A stretch of 64,000 bases of DNA from Fomes fomentarius (lineage: Eukaryota > Basidiomycota > Agaricomycetes > Polyporales > Polyporaceae), in assembly GCA_022606135.1 (NCBI GenBank), contig JABYQN010000012.1, forward strand, positions 1,364,001 through 1,428,000. The letters are read 5' to 3'. Position 1 is the first letter of the stretch. Each line of letters begins with the position of its first letter. Positions 35,898-47,556 of the stretch are shown here, piece after piece. Both the position numbers and the translations under genes were made by a program. Under the pieces are notes generated by a model. It was not told where the DNA came from, ran no database searches, and was given only the letters and a program-made list of their open reading frames with translations.

Positions 35898-36257
35898 ACT
35901 CCTTTTTACTAAATATGTCTCTTGTATATGATTATACCCCGCAATTGTATCATAGGCTGTCGCTCGGGCTTGCTCTGAATAATTGACCGATTTCCTGCCC
36001 CCTTTGTCGTGTGTCGTCGTCCGAACGGCGGCTGAGCACATAGAACGGCAGTACTACTTAGTACTCACGATGTTGATAGCTCATCAGTATGAGGCTGTGG
36101 TCCTGTGAACTTTTGAGGGCGGAGGATCCCCTTGCTGAAATATTCCAAATCAGGCATGCAGTGCACTACGTAAGCTGTTAGCGCGCTTCGACTCCGAGTC
36201 CTGTTGTCGCCGTCTCTTTATCTCACCGCTACGTCTTCAACGTCAACGTCGCACATC
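35898..36257. other. Intergenic between HSP20 and RNA-binding protein genes
   Basis: 360 bp of HSP20 3' UTR and promoter of the RRM gene; a CT-rich tract precedes its ATG (36210-36240). Nothing else supported. Confidence 0.45.
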
Positions 36258-38565
36258 ATGGCCGGCTCCCTCGACAGTGACCTCTACGACGGCAAGCATA
36301 ACTCACCTCCACTCTCTGTGAACAGCTAACTCATGGAACTTGCAGATCTTTACGGGGACAACGACGATGCTCGCGAGGAGTCAGCACAGCAAGTCAAGAC
36401 CGAGAGTCCGTCGGAACATAAGCTCCCGGCAACGCGAGAGGTAAAGCGTGAAGAAAAACCCATTGTACCAAAAGAAAGCTCGTTGCCGCCCAAACCTGTT
36501 GCAGAGTTGTCGTATTCTGCTCAAGTAGCAAAGCAATTCTCAGCATACAAGCAGACCCCAGCCCAGGAACGCCAACAATACCAGGTGTCTCCTGCCACAC
36601 GAACAAATGGACACGCGAATGGGGAGGGGGAAGACGACCAGGGTCGTCGTGCAGTAAGACCATCGGAAATGAAAGACGAAGGGTGAGTGTGTTCCTATCT
36701 TCCAATGCCAGCAGTCTCCTATCAGCGAACGCGTGAGGCGTTGTTGCGTTGTTACCATGCTACGTAGGATCCCCAGTGGACTGGTTTGCTTTACATATGC
36801 TATGGACCATACACTGCCAGACAGTCCATCCCTGTTCTCCGTCGTGTCCCATATGGGTATTCTCACTCTATCGTGCTACCTCGTTACCTTACAGACGCTA
36901 ATCTTCTTTCACGTCGCTCGGTATCTCGCTCCCTCTCTCGGTATATCCTCAACCTGTCGTCTACTCGTCTTTGACATCACGACTGCACTACCTTGGATGT
37001 TAACCCCCACCTATGGCACGCCTTGGACCCTTCAACATGCGATACCTCACTCTGTACGACGCATGTTACGGCACGCGATACGGCATGTCTTACGGCACAC
37101 GAATCTCACGAAATTACACGCATTTTGCCGAGTACAGCAAGATGTTTGTCGGAGGGCTCAGTTGGGATACGACAGATGGTATAAGTTCATCCGCATCGCA
37201 GGCAACAACTCTCAACTAACCGACTACGGGCAGAGGGCCTCAGAAAATACTTCACGGAGTTTGGTGAAGTTGAGGACTGCACTATCCTAAGAGACCAAGA
37301 TGGACGGTCTCGCGGCTTCGCATTCCTCACCTTCAAGGACCCCGCTTCTGTAAACGCCGTCATGTGTCGTGAGCACATCCTTGATGGCAAGACTGTAAGT
37401 GTATATCTTGCTATGAGCCTCAGGCCGAGGACTAATTGTCGTGTCACCCGCAGATTGACCCGAAGCGTGCGATTCCACGCGAAGAACACCTTCGTAATAC
37501 GCGGTACTTCGTGGGTGGTCTCTCCCACTCGACGACTTCGGACACCATGCGTGCATTCTTCTCGCAGTACGGCAAGGTCGTCGACTGCACAGTTATGGTG
37601 GACCGTGAGTCCGGCCGCTCGAAGGGCTTCGGTTTCGTAACATTCGAGGATGCGAGCAACACCGACCAGCTTGTCGGACAGGCAAACCTCATTCTAGATG
37701 ACAAGCAGGTGCGTGACTGCTCCTATCAAACACGATGTTGACTGCTGACCGCAATCTGCAGATCGAGGTCAAGGTCGCTCAGCCACGCAACCAACGAGAC
37801 GCTGCTCGCTCAAGCGGCGGCGGCAGCGGCCGTGGAAATCGTGACAACGCATACGCGGGTGGGACCGATATCACAACCGGCAGCAGCACTAGTGGTGGCG
37901 GAAACGCCATGGGATTCGGCACGACCCAGAGCAACGTCGGTCCTCAGCAGATGAGCATGCTCTACCAGCGCATGATGAGCCAATCTCCCATGATGGGGAT
38001 GGGCATGATGAACATGAACAGCATGGGTGGAATGGGCGGCGGCGCGGGAGGCATGCCAGGCATGATGCCCATGGGTACCGCGGCCACTCCTATGGCAGGG
38101 GGAGATTTCGGCGGCATGGGAGGAGGAGGCATGGGTGGTGGCATGGGTGGCGGCATGGCCGGGATGCCCATGGGCATGGGTGTCGGCATGACCCCAGCAG
38201 GAATGGCAGGTGGCATGGGCCCTGGCATGGCTGGAGGTATGGCCGGGGGCATGGCCGGCATGGGTGGCGGCATGAACGGTATGGGGCGTGGGATGGCCGG
38301 CGGTATGGGGAATATGGCTGCTGGGATGGGTGGTGTCACGATGGGTGCCGGCATGCGCATGGGCATGGGTCCGATGGCGATGGGGGGGCTGGGCATGCAG
38401 CCATTCATGAACAACGCGGCCGGGATGATGGGACGCGGCATGGGCATGATGGGCAGCGGGGGGCTCCATCCCATGGGTCGCCAACGGGGGATGATGAACG
38501 CAGGTGTGGGACCTGCACGAAACATGGCTCGCGGACAGCACGGATTCCACCCGTATGCGCGATAG
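36258..38565 (+). CDS. Two-RRM RNA-binding protein with Gly/Met-rich tail (Hrp1/hnRNP A-DAZAP1-like)
   Basis: This is a nuclear RNA-binding protein of the Hrp1/Nab4-hnRNP group, which acts in mRNA 3'-end processing and export. Exons 36258-36291, 36346-36682, 37138-37178, 37234-37394, 37454-37708 and 37762-38565 sum to 543 aa. RRM1 has KMFVGGLSWDTTDE (RNP2) and GRSRGFAFLTF (RNP1). RRM2 has RYFVGGLSHSTTSDTMRAFF and GRSKGFGFVTFED. The linker KRAIPREEHLRNTR is typical. The last exon is a long run of Gly-Met-rich repeats, a likely low-complexity phase-separating tail, ending GQHGFHPYAR. Intron 1 is a GC-AG intron (36292-36345). Intron 2 is 455 bp, far above the local norm, and contains an in-frame alternative start. 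Confidence 0.93.
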
Positions 38566-38828
38566 CAGTCAACTCTTCACTTATCGTTCTGGTCCGTAGC
38601 TCTAGCATTCGCACGAGCTGTCTTGCTACTGTTCCGCTCTCTCTACCATACGCTAACATTAGGTACTCTGCTCAAGCTGATACGTATCCCATAGTCCATA
38701 TGTCGTTGTAATATACGTGAGAAAGTTGTTTCGATACCAGTCGACTGCTACATTACTAAAGGCACATAGCTTACAAGCATTAGTCCTACACGCCACAACT
38801 AAGCACCGTACATGTATCTCGGTCTAAT
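38566..38828. other. Convergent intergenic stretch
   Basis: 263 bp between two converging stop codons. Presumed 3' UTRs only. Confidence 0.5.
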
Positions 38829-41800
38829 CTAGAACGAACGCAGAGATATCTGCGGCTTCGTCGGCTCAGCGACCGCTGCCCTGTTCCCCAAAGCTTGTCT
38901 GACGGATGTTTCCAGTCTTTCGCGCAATGGAGGCTCCAACCTCCCGGTAACATCTTTGAAGGCTGCAGGCGAAGCAGCAGCGAGCGAGAGCAACTGTGTG
39001 ACCCCTAGGGTGTGCAATGGTGTCACTGGCTGACGTGCCGGGTCCAAGATGAGGATGAGAACCGGCATGATGACACCAAGAGCACGAGGACCTGAGAGTA
39101 CAACAACGTGAGAGTCTGCTAGCAGTATTTATGGGCAAGATCACTTACGAAGATCTTCGCTCAATGACACCAACAACGCTGAGAGCGCTTTGTTGATCTC
39201 GCCGACTGTTGCCATCACTCGTTCTGGAGGATTGGCTTCGTCGCTCAAGGCCGCTGCTTTAGCCAGACATTCAACCAAGCCCGGCAAGAGTAGCCTGGTG
39301 CATTGACGGAGAATCGGGTTGCCAGACGTCGAGGCCATGATGAGCGTCTTTGCGCAGTGGGCGGCTGTCAATGAGACCTAGAGTACCGTATGAGTCATGA
39401 GTCATGGTTCACAGCATCCAGGCCCGATCGTGTCTTACCTCGCCCCCTTCTACAAGCTTTTGAGAGATGAGGAAACAAGCGTGCTCAATGATGGGCCTCC
39501 CAACTGGGACTGTAGCGGGCAGCACCGTAAGGACGAGGACTGCTGCAAGAAGATTGCATTTGATCTTCTTGTTACACATTGCCCCCTCTCGACCGCTGAT
39601 AGTGCACTCAGTGCATGTAGAACATACTTGTTGCTTTTTTACATACCTCATTTCGTCGATATTGATCAAGCACGCAGACAGAAGACCGTGCACGATACGC
39701 CCGAACTTGTTGTCGGGATCAGGAAGGTTGCCAGGTCTATCGAGGAGCGCCTTCAATGCCTGTAGAGTAGGCCCAACGAGATCTAACTCGGACGTCTCAT
39801 CCTTCAAGAGTTCTGCTCATCGCATTCTCAGACAAGATCTACGTGTTTGAAATTCATGCAACAACTTACCGCAGTACAAAGTTATAGCCACAGCTCTGAA
39901 GTCTTCTCTCTGCGACGGGCCGAATGACGCTGCAACGGTGGAAAAAGCATCGAAAGCCGAAATGATAAGCTTGACTTTCTCCCCTGGAGATGCCGCATCG
40001 TCTGTGTTGAGTGAGTCATTGCATCAAGTGGCAATGCTGTCAGATCTACTCACGAACTGCAACGCTACGAGGACCAGAGATGACTCGACGTAGGATGTAT
40101 GCGCATATGCGTAAGCAATGTGCTTGCGGGGAGGAAAAGACGTTGCCACCATCCGGTGTATGCCCGTTGCTGCGTATAATATGATCAACACATTGTAGAA
40201 GGATTGCGGAAAGCAACCTGCACATACGTTTTATTGTCAGACTTGATACTCTCTGCCAGACTTGCAATCGCTTCCACAAGGTGGATTTGAACCCCCGAGG
40301 GCTCTGTAAGCGCCATCCGATAGAATAGGTTCAACAGTTCGTCGAAGAGTGGAGGGTCGTTGAATACGCGACCGCAGTACTTGCGCTTGACGAGGCACTT
40401 CAACGCCTGTAACGAGACTATAGAGTTACGCTGGGCGTCTGGACCCGCATCGGCTGTGGATGTCGCCAGCGCCTCGTAGACAAGACCGAAAACGACGAAG
40501 AAAAAGACAGTTGGCTCTTCGCGGCTGTCCAATTGGGTCTTGCTGGGTGGTTGCGATGACGGGACCTCCTGACCATCCATAGCAACTAGGATGCTCGGGT
40601 CGTCACTTTGCATAGCGATAGCTACGGCGTGCAGAATGATCGGCCATGCTTTGACATAATACTAATACACGGTCAGCTCAGTTTCATGAAGATGATAGAT
40701 GCGATGCGAAACTCACTGGAAGCAGCACCTCCCGTCCAAGGCTGGAGTAGGCAGAATCCAGGGCACCAGCCGGAGTGTCGTCCAACGCCTCGGCATCGAT
40801 ACGGATACTGGCATAGTCTCGCAACGATGAGACCCACAGAGGAGCCAGAGCAGATCGGTATGGCTTTACTACATCCACCAGATACGGCTGCTGCGCACTG
40901 GCAAGTTCGAGTTCCGCCCAAGCCGACAAGGTAGCGATGCGTAACATGACGGACGCATTGGGGCTGAGTTCCGCGGCATCGCCAAGCGTCAACATGCCGG
41001 AACCTGACAACAGATATCGGTGATCCTGCGGTATGAACAGCGGCAACGTCTTTGATACCTTTTGACTGCTCAAGAGCAGATGTTAACAGCTTCAAGATGC
41101 GGCCCATCCGACTAACGTCCTTCACCACGCCACAGCCCACAAAGATAGCACAAGTGCCAATTGCCGCTGCCAGGATCTCTGGAGTGGAATCAGATGAGAA
41201 GGCGGGCGTTAGCGCAGCGGTGATCGGCGCTTGGTGCTGCTCCAGAAGTAATGTCTCCTCATAGTCAGGGTCGGGGACCTTTGCAAAGATCTAAATGACA
41301 ACGTTGGTTAGTCATGAACGAGGTATGGAGCAACTGGTGGCATGTCAGACCTCAATGACATCAGTCAACACTGTCAAGCCCTCCAGACGAATCTCGGTGA
41401 CGTGCGCGGCCGAGGCTGTGAAAGCGATCTTGATCAAGTCAGGGACACGAGAAACAAGCAAGCCTTGGACAGGTATGCCCTGACTGCGTGCAAACGCAAT
41501 ATCCAGGTGTTCCCTCCTCCCAGAGCGACCCACAGCAGTACAAATGTTGTGCAGGCACTGCAGCGCAAACAGTTGCGTCCTCCACCGCGACGTCTGCCGA
41601 CCCGTAGACGAACCGGCTCCAACGCTCAGCGACTGTCCTTCATCGTCCGCCGTTGCAGCATCCGCAGCTTGCTGGGATGCTGTCGTCCTAGACATGATGC
41701 GCTGACAGAGATCGATCCATGCGGATGGGTTGTAGATGACGGTCTGTTGGAGCCAACTCGCAATGACGTTCCGAACGCCATCCACGGACGAGTCGTCGTC

Positions 41801-44800
41801 AAGCATGGCGAAGAGCTCCTCGACGAGCTGATCGCCTCCGAGCTTAGACATGCTCAGTGCATCCCGCTGCACCAGCTGATAGAGTGCATTGATCGATGCG
41901 AGCTTCAGCGGTCGGCGCGAGGTAGAGAGGTATCCTCGGAAGCGCGTCACCAGCTCTGGGACGTTAACATGGTCCGGCGCGAACATGAGGAAGTGCTGGA
42001 TGCACTTCATCGCTTCCACACAGCTACCATCCTCTTCCTCGTCTATGAACTGGTGCACCAGGTCCAGCACGAGCGACCTGGTGCGCGCCGACTCCTGGAT
42101 GTCTGGCCCAAGGACCGTGATGACTGCGTCGATGTTCTGGCACACAACCTGGTATGCAGGGAGGTCGCCGCTGATGTTGACATGGTTAAGCGAGCCTCCC
42201 TCGGGCTCGTGTGACTCCATCATGTACACCTTAAAGAGCAGTCCGAGTGTGCTCGACACGAACGGCGCATACGCCAGACTGGCAGCGTCGATGACCCGAG
42301 CGAGCGCACTAAGAGCCCAGAAGTGCACAACCGGATGGGGGTCGTTGATGAGTGACATCAAGACATGAACCGTCGTCTTCAGTAGCGGACCAGCAGCCAG
42401 GCCTCCAACATACGAATGTATGGCTCCGAACGCCAATGCACACCCGGCCCGCCCATGCGGGTCGCGATTGCTGACGACTTGGTCCACGAGCGTCTTGACC
42501 TGACTGGTCAGGAAATTTGTCCCAGCGACACTTGCGAGTCGTCCAACAGCTTCGCTGCTTGCCTTGCGAAGGAGAGGATCTCCGTCCACCAGCACCTCCT
42601 TCAGGAAGGTCGACAGGGGCGACGCGACCTGGGTATTCCCGAACACATGGCGTGCGCTGGTTGACGTGGCCTGGCGCAACGCTAGGACAATGGCAAATGT
42701 CGTGTTTACCAGGGCCGCCGCCTTCCGTCCGGTATTCTTCTCCAGCCTCTGGGAGCCCGAGGAACCCAATAGTTGTGTGATCGCCCGCGTCGCTTGAGTC
42801 ACATCCTGCAGCGGAAGCAATTGGGAGAAGAGCTGGATGGCAGCGTTAACAGCGGTAGTAGCAGCCGGTGGTGGCTCGGGGGTCCGACGGCTCGTGTCTG
42901 AAACACTCGATTGGCACAAACAGAGTGTGTCGTGTTCTAGGGACGCGATGATTGGCTTCTGACACTGCAGCAAAATCAGCAAATAGGCAAGTTTACTATC
43001 AATAGCACGTACCATCTCGTCAATAGACCTCTCAATGCTGTCTCGATTTAGCCGCTCGTGCGGGCTTTCGTCTACTTGAAGACTAGTCAAGCCATATGCG
43101 TATCCATCAACACTCTGCCAGATCGACGTGAACGCGCCAGAAGACGAGGCGATCGCCGCTTGCACGGAAGATCCGGTGTACCCATCCGGACTGGAGAAGA
43201 GGGTGAGAACCGACTGCAGCAGCGAGCTCTGAATGGACTCAGTGACACCACCGAAGCCCAACAAAGAGAAGCACTGAAATATGCGCGCACGTAAAAGAGC
43301 CTCGCGCCCGTCGATATTGAGCCCCTTCGATTCAACCATCAGCTCCTCCTGATTAAGAGAGGCGCGGTTGGTGAGGTATGTGTTTGCAAACGCGAGGCCG
43401 TTGCTGAGCATCGACGAAATACGCCTAGTGACGTCGGCCGTTACCAGCGTCGGCGAGTTATACTTGAGGAAACAGTGGACCGCGCCAACCGTGCTCTCGC
43501 GCACATGCAGCAAGAATTCCCATTCTGCGATACTCCTCCCCGCTGCGCCGTCCTTTGTGGTGGGCTTTGGCAACGCGTTCCGCCAAAGAACGAGGAGTTG
43601 TGGCAGATGGGGCCGGACAAAATTGGGGCCGAGGGTCATTAGCGAAGCAATGCACGTCCACGCAATCTCGATCTCGACCCGCGCGATCTTGACGTCGTGC
43701 TCCCCAGCCCGCTTGAGTATTTGCACGCATATGTCATATACCTTGGCACTGATGTCGTGCGAGACATAGAGGGGACGGTCCGGGATGACGGCGAGTAGGG
43801 CTGACAGGCCATACGCTTGCCCGAGCGCGCGTAAGTGGATGTCAGAGGGAGCTGCAGGGGTAGTCAGGGAGGAAATATCGCGTTGCAGCTTCTCGACGAC
43901 ACTGAGCAAGACCTTCGGGAGACGGAGTGGAGTGGAGAAACAGAAGCATCGCAGTGTCCATGCAGTGTTCACTCGAACACTATGGCTGGGATGGGAGAGA
44001 AGATTCAGGAGTGGATCCAACAATGCATCCTGGAAATTGTGAGTCGTGGTACAATGCTGATCAGCGATTTGGCTTACCTGGACAGGCCCGGGGGCATTTC
44101 CAAGCTGCTGCAGAAGTCCGCTCACCTCCCTCAGAGCAATCACCAAGCACAGCGGATTGGGCGCTGACTGTCCGGGCATCAAAGCTGGCCAACGCTTGAG
44201 ATACGTGTTCGAGAGTTCCTGGATGGCAGCAATCTGAGCTTGCTCGCTAAGCAAGCGTACTCCAATAAGGTCCCGTAGTATGATCTCGATTAGAGACCGG
44301 ACAAAGAGGACTTCATAGCGGGTGCCAGAATTACGAGGGTTAGCGACTATCTCGGACAGCAAGTGGGTGACGATGAGTGCATAGTTGCTCTCGACAAAAC
44401 CAGATCCAAGATGAGCAAGCAGTGCAGAATAAATGTCGAAGATGCCAACCCGCGTCCTGCGAGAGGCTTGCGGCTTATTGAAGTGCACAGAGAGTTGAAG
44501 AAGGATCTCGCTAGGCGTCATGACGGGCTTGGCTTCTTCTGCAGCGACATGGACACTGGGTGCGACGTCCTCGTCCTCGTCTTCCCCTTCTTTGCGTGCT
44601 TTCTTGCCCTTCTTGGTAGTGTCTAAAACAGGAAGCACCTTCTCCACCTGTGTCGAAGCTAGCATATGCGCTACAAGCTTAGCAAGGGACCGGCGTGTGA
44701 GTTGGTCCGCGCCTTCGAGGCTCTTCACGCAGATGTTCAAGACGCTCTCCACATCGGCCACAGATCGGGTGCCATCTCCAGGCGGGTACATTAGGGTAAG

Positions 44801-45730
44801 GACCTACTGTGCTTTCAGATTACGAACCTGATACTTATCATTTGCACCGACGCACCTCGCATGCTGCTCGTTGTACCGCAAGAGCCTTGTCACTCAGCGC
44901 GTTCTTGCTGTGCTTGATGATGTCTTTCGCAACTGAATCTGTGACTGCACGTTTGGCAGTACCAAGTGCCTTGCTCAATGCGTATAGGGCGTAAGCTCTC
45001 GATATGATGGACTGGTGGGTCGCGTTCATTAGTGAGTACGCCAGTCGGGGAATAACATCAGTTGACTGACACTTGAAGAGCGGTATAGTTTTATAGTCAC
45101 AGTTGAGACTTCTGACATGAGGGACATCACCTATAGTTCTATCAGGGAGGGTCAGCTTCAAATATACGTGATCACACGCACTTGAGCCCCGAACACGCCC
45201 ATCAGCTCGCCGATGCAGTATACGGCAGCTCTGGCCTGAGGTGAGGATATAGGAAGTATTGCAAATGGATTTGAGACATACACTCTGCTTGACTCTTTTG
45301 CGGGGGGCTTCGTTTCAGCAAGAAGCTTGAGGAAGGCTTGAATGGTGTCGAAGAGGGTTCTGGTCTCTCCCCGCGTGTAGAGTGCCTTTAGACAGTTTGC
45401 AACTAGTCGCCTGACCGGTCTGCCAGGAAGAGGAAACGGTTCAGGAGCAGTAACAATCTTGATAAGTGACGCTTCAAGATCAGCTTGCGTCGCCTTCAAC
45501 TCCTCCTGCACTCGAAGTCAAAAGCTACAACCGCGCGTAACGAATGTTTGACGCACCAGAGTTGCCTTCTTTGCCGATCTCTCCGTAGAAGACAGCCATT
45601 GGAATGCATATATCTCTCCATTCTCCCCAGCTACTTTCGACTACGCCGAGTTCAGCTAATGGAGGGTCTTGTCAAACGATCAGATGCAGACCTCGTCCAG
45701 CAGTTCTATGGCGGTGCCTCCTGCCGTCAT
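38829..45730 (-). CDS. LAA1: HEATR5/Laa1-type large HEAT-repeat protein, AP-1 clathrin adaptor accessory
   Basis: Laa1/HEATR5 proteins are about 2000-residue HEAT-repeat rods that help AP-1 and clathrin act at the trans-Golgi network and endosomes. The gene spans 6.9 kb, with one central exon of more than 1100 codons flanked by small exons. The N-terminal part shows EIYAFQWLSSTERSAKKATL, FPLPGRPVRRLVANCLKALY and RAAVYCIGELMGVFGAQ. The centre has LSVHFNKPQASRRTRVGIFD, HPSHSVRVNTAWTLRCFCFS, VSNRDPHGRAGCALAFGAIH and DPHPVVHFWALSALARVID. The C-terminal part has EEPTVFFFVVFGLVYEALAT and LFDELLNLFYRMALTEPSGV, all typical of the family. The start (MTAGGTAIELLDE) is likely, but the first intron could not be closed cleanly. 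It is divergent from the gene at 46083. Confidence 0.88.
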
Positions 45731-46082
45731 GATTATCGTCAATCTTCAGGCCGAGATGTTGCAGAACTGAGGCCGCCAAGCGTCACAGTTCTACCAGTCA
45801 GTAAAAAGCAGGGTATAGTGTTCAACAACGGGGAAGAAGTTCAAGTAAGTACCTCAGTTGCCAGTCGCAAGGCGCGTACTGCAACAACGGAGATTCCTGG
45901 GCCACGTGGTTACGATGTCATGGGCGCTATAATAGGCGACTGCTTGGCACATAGCAGCTACAGGCTGTGGCTATCACTTGTCTACCTCTCTCTTCTCTGT
46001 TCAACGACTACATGAACGCGTCATTTGTTTCATGCAAACGATTGCACCTTGAAGTGTAGCGCGTGTGCTCAAAAGTACTAGC
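45731..46082. other. Divergent promoter region
   Basis: 352 bp between divergent start codons. Both promoters must lie here; no clear motif seen. Confidence 0.45.
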
Positions 46083-47476
46083 ATGGAGGACCACCCAGCG
46101 GAGACTGTGGATGTAATCAACTCCGTAAGGCCTGTCTACCAAACAATCTGCCCGACTTATGAACTTGTCTACCACAGGGTCCTTCCCCACTGAAGAAGCG
46201 CAAGATGCTGCACATACCAGATGGCTTTGAGGGCCGCAGGCGAAACGCAGGGACAACCTCTCGTCCCACCCCCAAGTTCGCGTCTGCTTTCGATGACCCC
46301 AAACGCTCCAAGCTAACCTCCAATGGGTCCCCTTTACATCCGCCACGTATACCACTTCCTGTAATACCCAAACCGCAACCTGGACCATCCAAGGAAACAG
46401 TAGTGCGAACAATGCGTCCACTGCATATCCCCGCTGTGCCTTATGCCCTCGCAGCGGATCCTTATAAGGCAGGCCCTTCTAAGCAGAGAGCCGGTCATGA
46501 TACACCTTCGCGTCTGAAGCCCCCAGCCTTTGCATCCCCATCAACTGGTAGCCCAGGTACAAAGTTCACTTTGAAGGATACCCTAGCCACATCTTGCCGT
46601 GCTCGATCCCCATCCAAAAAACCTGTCTCGAAGGTCAAGTTGCAACCTGTCCTCCCCCCTATACCTCCTGTCCCCGACCGGGTGAAGCCTGTGCGTAGTC
46701 TCAATGCTATGCTTCCTCCGCCTCCGCCTCTTCCCAAGAAGGGCCCTCCACAACCCGACACCAGCAAACTTAAGACTATCTCGACTACTCGTGTCGCTGT
46801 GGCATTGGACCCTCTCACAGAGAGCGGGGCGGACGAACTGCTCGCGTTACACCTGGAACAGAACGTATCTACGTATGTCACTCCTCTTGAGCGCGAGCTC
46901 AACAGGGGTCTATTCCAAAGTCCCGAGAAGGCGTCAAAGTCAAAGAGCACGAAGTTCATCAGGTAACGGAGAATATCAATGTCATGAATCCCTGAGATTT
47001 GCATCTGACGCTGGTTGTTCACAAGGGGTGGTCTCGCAGAACGCGCGCAGCACATCTTCTCGAAACAGAACACAGCACACTCGCTATGGTACAAAGACAT
47101 GGTTCTTCAGGGCGAGCGGCCGAAGACCCACTCGCGCGTCGCGCCGGACCTTTGCCTGCGCATCCTCACTGTGCTCCATATCACATCAATAAACAGCCTC
47201 CAGCGCTCGCAGAACGTTCCCCGGCTATGTATCGTGCATTGCGCGAAGATCATCAAGGGACGTGCGTCAGGCGAGCTTACCGTCCTCCTCGACTTCGGTC
47301 GGCCGGGATCATTGGCCGAGAAAGCGCACACATTGGGCGAGGTTAAGGAAGGAAAGGAGGTGCATCTGTGGCGGCCTTGGAATACTACGCAGCTGGATGA
47401 AGAGGAGATGCGCCGGCATGGTGTACCACCGAGAGATGGTAGCACGCTGTTTTGCACTCGATTTCGTCTGGCATAA
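46083..47476 (+). CDS. Conserved-looking unknown protein with basic, proline-rich N-terminal half
   Basis: No family was recognised. The start MEDHPAETVDVINS splices (GTAAGG donor) to a long exon with a nuclear-localisation-like SPLKKRKM. The Pro/Lys/Ser-rich part contains short linear clusters such as PLHPPRIPLPVIPKPQPGPS and MLPPPPPLPKKGPP. A Leu-rich stretch (ESGADELLALHLEQNVSTYV) precedes the intron near 46964-47026. The last part looks globular: HIFSKQNTAHSLWYKDMVLQ, LLDFGRPGSLAEKAHTLGEV and GKEVHLWRPWNTTQLDEEEM, ending STLFCTRFRLA. The beta-rich end could be a small OB-like fold, which is a guess. It converges on the ARMT1-like gene with only 80 bp between stop codons. Confidence 0.7.
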
Positions 47477-47556
47477 CACAGATCGTCGCCGATTGAACGA
47501 AGAGGCTACGATGTCGGTAGATGCATGCACTCTTGACTTCGTCTATATAAACGTCA

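Noticed and set aside
37810..38550. 246-codon His-rich minus-strand frame
   Set aside because: Antisense shadow of the Gly/Met repeat tail of the RRM protein (GGCATG read backwards).
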